Source: an uncultured Bacteroidales bacterium
GTDB lineage: Bacteria > Bacteroidota > Bacteroidia > Bacteroidales > UBA4417
Direction: 5' to 3'
Length of the DNA stretch: 16,487 bases
NCBI GenBank assembly: GCA_937965665.1
Contig: CALCJE010000417.1
Coordinates: 1 to 16,487 of the forward strand
The position numbers and the translations under genes are program-made. The notes beneath the pieces are model-generated. The model did no database searches. It worked only from the letters and a program-made list of their open reading frames with translations, and had not been told where the DNA came from. Shown here piece after piece: positions 1 through 6,873 of this stretch. The number at the start of each line of letters is the position of its first letter. The stretch's first letter is position 1.

Positions 1-507
1 ACCACTTATGGCAGAGCTGTCGGGCCAAAGGTTGGCGCCGGTAATAGCAAGCTTTTTAACTTTTTCGGGGTGACGGATGGCAAGCAGCAAACCGTTTATA
101 CCGCCATCGCTCCAGCCTAATACATTACACGAATCCAACTTTAGTTTATCCAATAAAACGCTGAAATCGTCGGCCATCATCTCAAAACTGAGTGTATCCT
201 GCAAATCAACTGACTTGCCCTGGGCTCTGCTGTCGACAGCAATCACCTTAAATTTTCTGGCAAAATACGGAATCTGGTTTTCAAAACTACTGATTGAGCC
301 CCCGTTTCCGTGTATCATCAGCAAGGGTTCACCTTGGCCATATACTTCATAATACAAAGATATTCCATTTACTTTTACGAAGTTTCCTGCTGTTTCGTTC
401 TGTCCGTAACGCACGATGTCAGCGACTGAAACATTAGATTGTTGCGCTATTGTCAGCATTGGCAGGATAATAGCCACAAAAGCCAGAACCTTTATTTGTT
501 TGAGCAT
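1..507 (-). CDS. Exported alpha/beta hydrolase, 3' end cut off by window edge
   Basis: Reading the minus strand from the ATG at 507 gives 169 open codons with no stop before base 1, so the gene is truncated by the window and not broken. The N-terminus has a Sec-type signal peptide (hydrophobic residues about 7-19, likely cleavage before Gln22). Alpha/beta-hydrolase landmarks follow in order: the oxyanion-hole motif HGNGG (66-70), the DSRAQGKS strand-turn (92-99) and the nucleophile elbow GWSDGG (131-136) with Ser133. The acid and His of the triad would lie beyond the window. It probably acts in the periplasm as an esterase or peptidase-like hydrolase; the substrate cannot be read from sequence. 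It starts 35 bp after the HMG-CoA lyase stop on the same strand, so it may be the last cistron visible in the operon, but a link to leucine breakdown is not shown. Family assignment is firm, substrate unknown. Confidence 0.85.
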   Translation of the reverse strand, partial: MLKQIKVLAFVAIILPMLTIAQQSNVSVADIVRYGQNETAGNFVKVNGISLYYEVYGQGEPLLMIHGNGGSISSFENQIPYFARKFKVIAVDSRAQGKSVDLQDTLSFEMMADDFSVLLDKLKLDSCNVLGWSDGGINGLLLAIRHPEKVKKLAITGANLWPDSSAISG

Positions 508-542
508 ATGAATTCGTATCTAAATCTTTGTATTGATATTGG

Positions 543-1424
543 TTACACGGGATCAGGTAAATTCCGAAAAATTGCATCAGCCACTTCACTAGCCTTTTGT
601 AAAGCTTTTTTATCCAATGCGTGGCTTATATGGTTTTTCTGACAAAAAGCCAGCAGCTCAAAGGTATTTATATTTCCGATCATCTCATAGCCGGTCATGG
701 GGCAGCCCCCAATTCCGTTTAAAACTCCGTCGAAACTCCTGCAGCCGGCCTGCCAGGCTGCGGCCAGTTTTGCAGCCGCATCGTGCGGACGGGTATGAAT
801 ATGAAGCCCGAATTGCATCCGGGGGAATCCGGCCTGAAGGAATTCAAGTGTCTCGCTTATTTGTGCAGGGCTGGAACATCCAATGGTATCGGCCAGCGTG
901 ATTTCGAGAATTCCCTTTGCGTTTAGCTTGCCAATGGTTTCAGAGAGAATTTCCTTATTATAAAAATCGCCGTATGGATTGCCAAAAGCCATGCTTAAAA
1001 AAATACGCAGTTCTTTACCTCTACCGTTACAGATTTCAAGCAGGCCATCGATGATACTAAGCGCCTGCAACGGATCAGAATTAATGTTTTTCTTTAAAAA
1101 TGTTGCAGAAATGGAAAACGGGAAACCAATAATATCGAGTTTGTTTTGGTCCGCTGCATCGATGCCTCCGCGTAAGTTGCCAACCACCGCCATCAGGCGT
1201 GTTTCGCTTCCTGATTTTTCCACATCCTCAAGCACTTTTTGCTGATCATCCATTTGCGGGACAGCACGGGTCGAAACAAAACTCCCGAAATCAATCACAT
1301 CAAAACCCACTTTCAATAAAGCATTGATGTACTGAGCACGTTTTGCAGGTAAAATTACGAAGGGCAGCCCTTGTTGTGCATCGCGGGGCGATTCGGTGAT
1401 ATGTATGCTTTTTTTACCCCTCAT
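543..1424 (-). CDS. mvaB: Hydroxymethylglutaryl-CoA lyase (divergent form)
   Basis: This 293-residue TIM-barrel lyase of the HMGL-like family would cleave HMG-CoA to acetyl-CoA and acetoacetate, the last step of leucine degradation. Visible landmarks are SPRDAQQ (12-18, with the Arg14/Asp15 pair that binds substrate and metal), AFGNPY (146-151), LADTIG (177-182), the metal-ligand motif HIH (208-210), and GGCPM with Cys241 matching the catalytic Cys, followed by Asn251 near the expected fourth metal ligand. It departs from the textbook proteins: HCHDTYG is replaced by HIHTRPHDA, and one extra residue appears to separate the Cys and Asn. The key residues are kept, so activity is likely. The ATG at 1424 is preceded by an AT-rich leader without Shine-Dalgarno. 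It follows the acyl-CoA dehydrogenase by 57 bp. An alternative within the HMGL-like superfamily is possible but the neighbours argue for HMG-CoA lyase. Confidence 0.88.
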   Translation of the reverse strand: MRGKKSIHITESPRDAQQGLPFVILPAKRAQYINALLKVGFDVIDFGSFVSTRAVPQMDDQQKVLEDVEKSGSETRLMAVVGNLRGGIDAADQNKLDIIGFPFSISATFLKKNINSDPLQALSIIDGLLEICNGRGKELRIFLSMAFGNPYGDFYNKEILSETIGKLNAKGILEITLADTIGCSSPAQISETLEFLQAGFPRMQFGLHIHTRPHDAAAKLAAAWQAGCRSFDGVLNGIGGCPMTGYEMIGNINTFELLAFCQKNHISHALDKKALQKASEVADAIFRNLPDPV

Positions 1425-1481
1425 AAATCTATTGCTTTATTTTTTCTTTATTCGCACATGTAAGTGTGTTTCTGAAGCTTT

Positions 1482-2627
1482 TTAACACCCTATATGCCTC
1501 GAAATAACCAGCCTTTGTATTTCCGATGTTCCTTCACCGATTTGCAACAGGCGCTGGTCGCGGTAAAATCGTTCCACCGGGTAATCTTTCATCAGTCCGT
1601 AACCTCCGTGTATCTGCACGGCTTCGTCGGCAACTTCCTTGGCAATTTCGGAGCAATATAACTTCGACATGGCTGCTTCCTTGGCAAAAGGCTGGTGATT
1701 ATCCTTCAGCCAGCAGGCTTTGTACAACAAGGTACGGGCCAACTCAATTTTGGTTGCCATATCGGCCAGCTTAAAGCTGATGGCCTGGAACTTGGATATG
1801 GGCTGCCCGAATTGTTTACGTTCCTGCGCATAACTGAGCGCCATTTCGAAAGCACCCTGGGCACAACCCAACCCCATAGCCGCAATGGATAAACGACCAT
1901 TGTCGAGTGTGCTGAGCATGATGCGTGAGCCGTCGCCCACTTTACCCAGTACATTTTCGTAAGGCACACGGCATTCGTCGAAAAACAACTCAGCAGTATC
2001 GCTGGCGCGCCACATCATTTTGCCATGCATGGCACGGCGTGTAAAACCGGGTGTATCTTTTTCGACAATAATGGTGGTAAACTCCTTTTTCCCGCCTGAT
2101 TCGCCGGTAACCGCCTGCACCGTAACCCCGGCCGAAATGTCGGCAGCGCCATTGGTAATAAATATTTTTGACCCGGTAATAACCCATTCCCCGTTTTCGA
2201 TATGCGCTTTAGTATGTGTAGCACGCGAATCGCTACCGGCATCGGGTTCAGTGAGCCCGAAAGCCCATAATGCCTCGCCGGTACAGAGTTGCGGGATATA
2301 TTTCTTTTTTTGTTTTTCAGTTCCGTAATATACCAGCGGGCCAATGCCCAGCGAATTGTGAGCTGCAATGGTGGCCGCCTGCGACCCATCGACCCGCGCA
2401 AGTTCCTCCACCGCAATAATATACGACAGGGTATCCATGCCTGAGCCGCCATAATCGGCAGGCGTGCTGATACCCAATAACCCAAGTTCACCCATTTTCA
2501 AAGTTATTTCGGTCGAAAACCGGCCTTCGTCGTCGAGTTGGCGGGCAATGGGTTTTATTTCGCGCTCGGCAAAATCGCGCACTGCCTTTCGTATGTTCTG
2601 ATGTTCTTCTGATAGTTGAAAATCCAT
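1482..2627 (-). CDS. Acyl-CoA dehydrogenase, candidate isovaleryl-CoA or other short/branched-chain enzyme
   Basis: This is a 381-residue, full-length FAD acyl-CoA dehydrogenase. It shows the flavin/substrate signature FGLTEPDAGSD (123-133), ITGSKIFITNG (150-160), the helix segment LDNGRLSIAAMG (241-252), QIHGGYG (338-344) and the C-terminal GEGTSEIQR (364-372). It would oxidise an acyl-CoA to the 2-enoyl-CoA and pass electrons to electron-transfer flavoprotein. The surrounding leucine genes suggest isovaleryl-CoA. However, Glu365 sits at the catalytic position used by short- and medium-chain enzymes, while the position of the isovaleryl-CoA dehydrogenase catalytic Glu (in its DLERLV motif) is Gly244 here. 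The substrate may therefore be butyryl-CoA or 2-methylbutyryl-CoA, or this lineage uses a non-canonical isovaleryl-CoA dehydrogenase. The ATG at 2627 matches the usual MDFxLSEE beginning. It lies 74 bp after the TMEM175-like gene. Confidence 0.92.
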   Translation of the reverse strand: MDFQLSEEHQNIRKAVRDFAEREIKPIARQLDDEGRFSTEITLKMGELGLLGISTPADYGGSGMDTLSYIIAVEELARVDGSQAATIAAHNSLGIGPLVYYGTEKQKKKYIPQLCTGEALWAFGLTEPDAGSDSRATHTKAHIENGEWVITGSKIFITNGAADISAGVTVQAVTGESGGKKEFTTIIVEKDTPGFTRRAMHGKMMWRASDTAELFFDECRVPYENVLGKVGDGSRIMLSTLDNGRLSIAAMGLGCAQGAFEMALSYAQERKQFGQPISKFQAISFKLADMATKIELARTLLYKACWLKDNHQPFAKEAAMSKLYCSEIAKEVADEAVQIHGGYGLMKDYPVERFYRDQRLLQIGEGTSEIQRLVISRHIGC

Positions 2628-2701
2628 GGTTAAGCTTCTTTCTTAATGTTTAATGATTAACTAATGATGGTTAAACAAATAAAAAACGATTTCTTCTCAT
2701 T

Positions 2702-3310
2702 TTATTCTGATTTTTCTGTAATCGATAAGGTAATCCATACCAGCCAAAGTAACAGGTTTATAACCAGGGCGGCAAGCGGGTATATAAAAGCGACACACGT
2801 GGCAACTGTATACACCACAAAACCAAGCTTGGTAGATCGCCAGATTTTATCGATATGGTCGGCATTTACCGAACTGTGCAACAGAACTTTTGGCTTAAAA
2901 ACAGTGAACAGCAGCAGGTTCCAGCCAATGGAATTAACAACTCCGCCAAAACAGTAAAAAGCAATGGCAGGTTTCATGTAGTCTGTACCAATATACTCAG
3001 CAAGCAGTGCCGTGGGGAAAGGCATAAAAGTAATGGTAAGCAACAGGAAACCATTGGCATATAAAAACGGTCGTGATGATTTGTCGATTACGTTAAAAAG
3101 GTAATGATGGTTAACCCACGACACGAGTATGATACCAAAACTGAGCAGGAATGCAAAATACGAGGGCCAGAGTTGCGCCAAAGCCCTCCAGAGATCGGAT
3201 ACCGAATGAATATTTTCGTGCGAAGGCACTTTTAACTCCAGTATAAGCAGCGTAATGGCAATGGCAAAAACCCCATCGCTGAAAGCTTCAATTCTTGAAT
3301 TTTCTTTCAT
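2702..3310 (-). CDS. TMEM175 (DUF1211) family membrane protein, putative potassium channel
   Basis: The product is about 202 residues from the ATG at 3310. A start at 3343 would give 213, but only the shorter form places the family motif directly after a brief cytoplasmic N-terminus (MKENSRIEAFSDG). The R-x3-FSD motif followed by GVFAIAITLLILEL is the signature of TM1 in TMEM175 proteins. The conserved WVNHHYLF stretch and FMPFPT motif also follow. About six hydrophobic segments can be seen, ending shortly before the C-terminus. Prokaryotic members form tetrameric, weakly selective K+ channels in the inner membrane; this function comes from family knowledge. It begins about 60 bp after mccA and precedes the acyl-CoA dehydrogenase on the same strand, so it would be co-transcribed with leucine degradation genes. 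Nothing in the sequence explains that pairing. Confidence 0.85.
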   Translation of the reverse strand: MKENSRIEAFSDGVFAIAITLLILELKVPSHENIHSVSDLWRALAQLWPSYFAFLLSFGIILVSWVNHHYLFNVIDKSSRPFLYANGFLLLTITFMPFPTALLAEYIGTDYMKPAIAFYCFGGVVNSIGWNLLLFTVFKPKVLLHSSVNADHIDKIWRSTKLGFVVYTVATCVAFIYPLAALVINLLLWLVWITLSITEKSE

Positions 3311-3371
3311 AGTCATGTTTGTTAAAGGTTTAAACTTATTCATTAAACATGAAACTCCGGTTTGGCCATGC

Positions 3372-5381
3372 TTACACCAGCACCGATAAGTGTATAAGCG
3401 TAATATTACTGTCGACCATATCGCCGGCAGCTACATTAACAAGCTCAACCTTAGCATTGGCCGGGCTATGAATGTTGTTCTCCATTTTCATCGCTTCAAC
3501 TACCAGCAGCAGATCTCCTTTTGCAACTTCATCACCCGCTTTCACCGCCAGTTTGATCACCTTACCAGGCATGGGCGAGGTGATATTACTGCCGCTTTCG
3601 CCCAAAGCCCGGGCTGCGGGTATAAAATCAGTCGGGGCTGGAAGTATATCGTGGCGGGTTACTTCATAAATAAACGTGTTGTAACTCACCACCACCTTGC
3701 CGGCTTCCGGGTGCGACACAAAAACAGTATATGGTTCGCCATCGAGCTGTATTCCGGCTTGCTTTTTATCATCGGAATCCTCGAAACGTACCAGTGTTTT
3801 TTTACCACCCGCTTCAACCGAAATCTCATTTGCACTGATATTGTTAAGCAGGCATGGATAGCTTTTGCCATCAAGTATAAGCTCAGGTTGCATCAGCATA
3901 CGCCAGTAGCCAATGGTTTGCCAGACTGAATTTTCAACTTTACCCTCCATGTTGTTCCCTTTTAAATCAAAGGGCTTGCTGATTAAGGCAGCCGCCAGCG
4001 GAAGCATTACAGGGACTTTGCCACGCTCTTTTTCAATATGGCCCAGCAATGCCTCAGTATGTTCGCTGCAAAACCTGGTTGAAATGGTATTATGAATAAA
4101 ATCAGCATGTTGCATAATGGCATGCAGGTAGCTGATGTTGGTTTTGATTCCGTGTATTCCGTAATTGAGCAAGGCATCCAGCATATGGTAACGGGCTTCC
4201 TCGCGGGTTTTGCCATGCGTAATCAGCTTGGCGATCATGGGATCGAAGAAACTGCTTACCTGGAAAGGATAATTCATGGCTTCATCGACACGGATAAAAT
4301 CACCTTCAGGTTTATGATAGAGCGACAACTTACCGGGCGAAGGCAAAAAATCGCTGGCCGGATCTTCGGCATAGATACGGCACTCGAAGGCATGCCCTGA
4401 TTGACCAAGGTTTTCCTGCCTGAGGCGTAACGGCTCACCAGCAGCGATAAGCAGCTGTTCCTCAACAATATCAATACCAGTAGTCAGTTCAGTCACCGGG
4501 TGTTCAACCTGTATGCGGGTGTTCATTTCGAGGAAATAAAAATCCAGGTTTTTGTCCACCAGGAATTCGATGGTGCCAGCGCCCAAATAGTTAATAGCCT
4601 TGCCAATGGCAACAGCAGCTTCGCCCATGCGCGAACGCAACGCCGGGGTTAAGGTAGGCGAAGGCGCTTCTTCAATAATTTTCTGGTAGCGGCGTTGTAT
4701 GGTGCATTCGCGCTCGAACAAGTGCACCACGTTCCCGAAATTATCGCCGAGAATCTGAAATTCAATATGCCTGGGTTCTTCGAGATATTTCTCCACATAC
4801 ACGGTTCCATCGGCGAAATAATTGGTTGCTTCGCGCGAAGCAGCTTCGAGGGCCTGCCCCAGGCTTTCATTATCGTAAACAATGCGCATGCCCTTGCCAC
4901 CTCCGCCACCGGCAGCTTTTACCAGCACCGGGAATCCGATAGCATCAGCCTGGCTGAGCAGGGTGGCAGTATCGCCCGACACGCCCCTGGTAACCGGAAC
5001 GCCAATGGATTCAACAAAGCCGCGGGCCTGTATTTTATTACCCATCACTTCCATAACTCTGGCCTCAGGCCCTACAAAGACGATGCCCGCCTCGTTGCAG
5101 GCTTTTACCAGCTTAGGATTTTCAGACAGGAAACCATAACCGGGGTGCAGGGCATCGCATTGGCTGCTGACGGCAATATGAATAAGCGCCGGGATATTGA
5201 GATAAGTTTCCGAGAGCTCCGATTTGCCGATGCAGTATGCTTCGTCGGCCAGGGTATGATGCAGGCTGCTGGTATCAATTTCGGAATATACAGCAACTGT
5301 ACGGATGCCCATCCGGCGGGCCGTTCGGATAATCCTGACGGCAATTTCGCCACGGTTGGCGATTAATAGTTTCTTTATCAT
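3372..5381 (-). CDS. mccA: Methylcrotonyl-CoA carboxylase alpha subunit (biotin carboxylase + biotin carrier)
   Basis: The 669-residue subunit carboxylates its own biotin with ATP and bicarbonate for transfer to 3-methylcrotonyl-CoA by MccB. The biotin-carboxylase domain covers about 1-450. It has the N-terminal KLLIANRGEIAVRIIRT, the glycine-rich ATP loop AGGGGGKGM (157-165), ERECTIQRRYQKIIEEAP (223-240) and the catalytic EMNTRIQVEHPVTE (285-298). A linker/BT-like region (about 450-590) leads to the biotinyl domain (about 600-669), where VVEAMKMEN places biotin on Lys632, 37 residues from the end, as expected. Acetyl- or propionyl-CoA carboxylase subunits share this layout. The MCC assignment rests on the partner MccB and the adjacent hydratase and lyase. 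The ATG at 5381 is only 8 bp from a heptad repeat array, so that array occupies the ribosome-entry leader of this gene. Confidence 0.93.
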   Translation of the reverse strand: MIKKLLIANRGEIAVRIIRTARRMGIRTVAVYSEIDTSSLHHTLADEAYCIGKSELSETYLNIPALIHIAVSSQCDALHPGYGFLSENPKLVKACNEAGIVFVGPEARVMEVMGNKIQARGFVESIGVPVTRGVSGDTATLLSQADAIGFPVLVKAAGGGGGKGMRIVYDNESLGQALEAASREATNYFADGTVYVEKYLEEPRHIEFQILGDNFGNVVHLFERECTIQRRYQKIIEEAPSPTLTPALRSRMGEAAVAIGKAINYLGAGTIEFLVDKNLDFYFLEMNTRIQVEHPVTELTTGIDIVEEQLLIAAGEPLRLRQENLGQSGHAFECRIYAEDPASDFLPSPGKLSLYHKPEGDFIRVDEAMNYPFQVSSFFDPMIAKLITHGKTREEARYHMLDALLNYGIHGIKTNISYLHAIMQHADFIHNTISTRFCSEHTEALLGHIEKERGKVPVMLPLAAALISKPFDLKGNNMEGKVENSVWQTIGYWRMLMQPELILDGKSYPCLLNNISANEISVEAGGKKTLVRFEDSDDKKQAGIQLDGEPYTVFVSHPEAGKVVVSYNTFIYEVTRHDILPAPTDFIPAARALGESGSNITSPMPGKVIKLAVKAGDEVAKGDLLLVVEAMKMENNIHSPANAKVELVNVAAGDMVDSNITLIHLSVLV

Positions 5382-5388
5382 TGCAGTA

Positions 5389-5444
5389 AATGTTAAATGT
5401 CGGATATCGAATGTGTGATGTCGGATGTGCGATGTCGGATTTTA
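5389..5444 (+). repeat. Left heptad array (GATGTCG type) flanking the four-helix-bundle gene
   Basis: Eight consecutive 7-base units can be laid out: AATGTTA, AATGTCG, GATATCG, AATGTGT, GATGTCG, GATGTGC, GATGTCG, GATTTTA. The last unit contains the stop codon of the four-helix-bundle gene, and the first lies 8 bp before the mccA start. Its orientation is opposite to the matching array at 5857-5891, so the two form imperfect terminal inverted repeats around the gene. Confidence 0.85.
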
Positions 5445-5843
5445 AGATGGCTTATCCAGATTTTTCTTTGCAGTTTTAATAGAGGAAACAATAATTGCCA
5501 AAATTTCGGCGGCTTCTTGCTTAAGGGGATGTGTGACTTCATTTAAAGCAAGATTAGCTTCAGAAATCATTTCCAACCAAAAAATGGTTTCATCACATTC
5601 TTCCTCAGCAATTGCAAGTTTTGCAATGAAATCTTTTGAAGACTTTCCTCTTCCGGCTGCCCTGTAGTTCGCCGCAGTTGAAGTTGCAGATCTGATGATT
5701 TGCTGAGTAAATACTTTGCTTTCCTGACAAAGAGGAAACAGTTTTGTGAGTTTAATAATTTCCAGTGCCATTTTCATGGTGCGTTTATTCATATCAGATC
5801 TATCCATTTCGAAAAATATTAATTCTTTTAATAAATCATTCAT
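5442..5843 (-). CDS. Four-helix-bundle protein (23S rRNA intervening-sequence protein family)
   Basis: This 133-residue, fully helical-looking protein belongs to the S23/IVP four-helix-bundle family. The recognisable family stretch runs from MALEIIKLTKLFPLCQES through QQIIRSATSTAANYRAAGRG, SSKDFIAKLAIAEEECDET and FWLEMISE (about residues 25-95), including the typical R-S-x-T-S-x-x-A-N-Y turn and EEECDE. Family members were first found inside 23S rRNA intervening sequences, and relatives include the Avd accessory proteins of diversity-generating retroelements. The biochemical role is unknown. It interrupts the leucine degradation operon between the hydratase and mccA, in the same orientation. 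Heptad arrays abut it on both sides: one begins 14 bases upstream of the ATG at 5843, and the other overlaps the stop codon. No reverse transcriptase, template repeat or rRNA is visible nearby. The family call is firm and the role is not known. Confidence 0.9.
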   Translation of the reverse strand: MNDLLKELIFFEMDRSDMNKRTMKMALEIIKLTKLFPLCQESKVFTQQIIRSATSTAANYRAAGRGKSSKDFIAKLAIAEEECDETIFWLEMISEANLALNEVTHPLKQEAAEILAIIVSSIKTAKKNLDKPS

Positions 5844-5856
5844 TTAGTCTCACACC

Positions 5857-5891
5857 TGACATCAGACATCAAACATCCGACATCCCACATC
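5857..5891 (-). repeat. Right heptad array (GATGTCG type), inverted relative to the left array
   Basis: Five exact-length 7-base units on the plus strand read TGACATC, AGACATC, AAACATC, CGACATC, CCACATC. Read on the minus strand they are GATGTGG, GATGTCG, GATGTTT, GATGTCT, GATGTCA, the same family as the array at 5389-5444 but in opposite orientation. The array lies just upstream of the four-helix-bundle start codon. Confidence 0.85.
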
Positions 5892-5917
5892 TTCCTTATT
5901 CACTCGCCCAATTCCCC

Positions 5918-5952
5918 AATCCGAAATCCGCAATCCACAATCCGCAATCCTA
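5918..5952 (-). repeat. Second heptad array (GATTGCG type) overlapping the hydratase stop codon
   Basis: Five contiguous 7-base units on the plus strand are AATCCGA, AATCCGC, AATCCAC, AATCCGC, AATCCTA; a degenerate AATTCCC stands just before them. On the minus strand the units take the form GATTNNG. The last unit contains the hydratase stop codon (5950-5952). The period equals that of the arrays around the four-helix-bundle gene, but the unit sequence differs. Confidence 0.8.
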
Positions 5953-6738
5953 CTTTACCCACCGGGGACTTCTCTTTTCCAGAAACGCCGCCATTCCTTC
6001 CTGGCCTTCGGCGGAGGCACGTATTTCGGCTATCATTTGCGCGGTGTAAGATAATGCTTCTTTCAGGTCGATATGATTCACCACATTATCAATCAGGTTT
6101 TTACAATGTGCCATGGCAGCCGGGCCGCTGGTGCGCAGCAATTGAACCGTGTCATCCACATAGCCTTTCAGCAAATGTGCCGGCAACGATTTGTTTACCA
6201 GCTTAAAACCTTCGGCCTCAGCACCAGTGATGCGTCTGCCGGTGAGCATCAGTTCGCGGGCACCATATTCGCCAACGCGCTTTATCACGTAAGGAGAAAT
6301 ACAGGCAGGTACAATGCCGATCTTCACTTCGCTGAGCGAAAACACCGTTTCGTGGTCGCAAACGGCTATATCGCAGGCTGCCAGCAAACCATTGGCACCA
6401 CCGATAGCAGCCCCGTGCACCACTGCAATGGTGGGCTTGGGTGAGGAATAAATGCTGTAAAAACACTCCGACAACCTGTAGCTTTCGGCGTAATTCTGCT
6501 CGTAGCTGTAGCCGGAAACATCGCGCATCCAGTTGAGGTCGGCACCGGCACAAAACGACTTTCCCTCCCCTTTCAGTATGATTACACGGATGTCCTCCAT
6601 TTTCCCCGCTTCGCGAAATGCGTCGGTAAGTTCGGCTATCATTACCTCGTTAAATGCATTGCGGATTTCAGGCCGGTTTAAGTTAATGTGGGCAATATTG
6701 TTACCTACAGTAAAATTTATGGTGGTATAATTTTTCAT
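5950..6738 (-). CDS. liuC: Enoyl-CoA hydratase, LiuC-type 3-methylglutaconyl-CoA hydratase
   Basis: This 262-residue crotonase-family enzyme would hydrate 3-methylglutaconyl-CoA to HMG-CoA, between the MCC and HMG-CoA lyase steps. The motif FCAGADLNWMR (62-72) is typical of methylglutaconyl-CoA hydratases. The second oxyanion-hole/active-site region is AAIGGANGLLAACDI (110-124), followed by FSLSEVKIGIVPACISPYV (133-151). Of the two crotonase glutamates, the first position is Gly117 and the second is retained as Glu137. A single glutamate is, as I recall, usual in the bacterial LiuC/GnyH-like branch. The ATG at 6738 has no Shine-Dalgarno. It follows mccB after a 135-bp gap that holds a purine-rich repeat on the coding strand. 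A generic enoyl-CoA hydratase is the alternative, but motif and context favour LiuC. Confidence 0.9.
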   Translation of the reverse strand: MKNYTTINFTVGNNIAHINLNRPEIRNAFNEVMIAELTDAFREAGKMEDIRVIILKGEGKSFCAGADLNWMRDVSGYSYEQNYAESYRLSECFYSIYSSPKPTIAVVHGAAIGGANGLLAACDIAVCDHETVFSLSEVKIGIVPACISPYVIKRVGEYGARELMLTGRRITGAEAEGFKLVNKSLPAHLLKGYVDDTVQLLRTSGPAAMAHCKNLIDNVVNHIDLKEALSYTAQMIAEIRASAEGQEGMAAFLEKRSPRWVK

Positions 6739-6789
6739 CAGATGATTTTATGATTATTTACAATTTCCAACGCTTCAAAAAAATCAATC

Positions 6790-6858
6790 TCCGCTTCTCC
6801 CCATCGCCCCTTCTCCCACTCTCCTTCTCTCCCATCGCCTATCGCCCATCGCCCCACT
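6790..6858 (-). repeat. Polypurine/heptad tract in the mccB-liuC gap
   Basis: The plus strand is almost pure pyrimidine with recurring CCCATCG. At 6831-6851 three units stand head to tail: CCCATCG, CCTATCG, CCCATCG; another CCCATCG lies at 6800-6806. On the transcribed (minus) sense this becomes GATGGGC/GATAGGC heptads within a G- and A-rich leader holding several runs of three or four G. The unit again starts with GAT and has the 7-base period of the other arrays in this operon. Confidence 0.7.
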
Positions 6859-6873
6859 TCAATTCAGAAAAAC

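Noticed and set aside
77..352. Plus-strand open frame of 91 codons
   Set aside because: It lies antisense to the alpha/beta hydrolase, which has clear family motifs on the minus strand; the plus frame has none.
4695..5366. Long plus-strand open frame of 223 codons
   Set aside because: It is antisense to the conserved biotin-carboxylase domain of mccA. Its length reflects codon bias of that gene and no domain is recognisable.
5442..5843. Diversity-generating retroelement (Avd homologue)
   Set aside because: No reverse transcriptase, template repeat or variable-repeat target gene is present in the window; the protein is the stand-alone four-helix-bundle type.
5389..5952. CRISPR-like repeats around the four-helix-bundle gene
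   Set aside because: The units are 7 bases, contiguous and without spacers, so they are tandem heptads.
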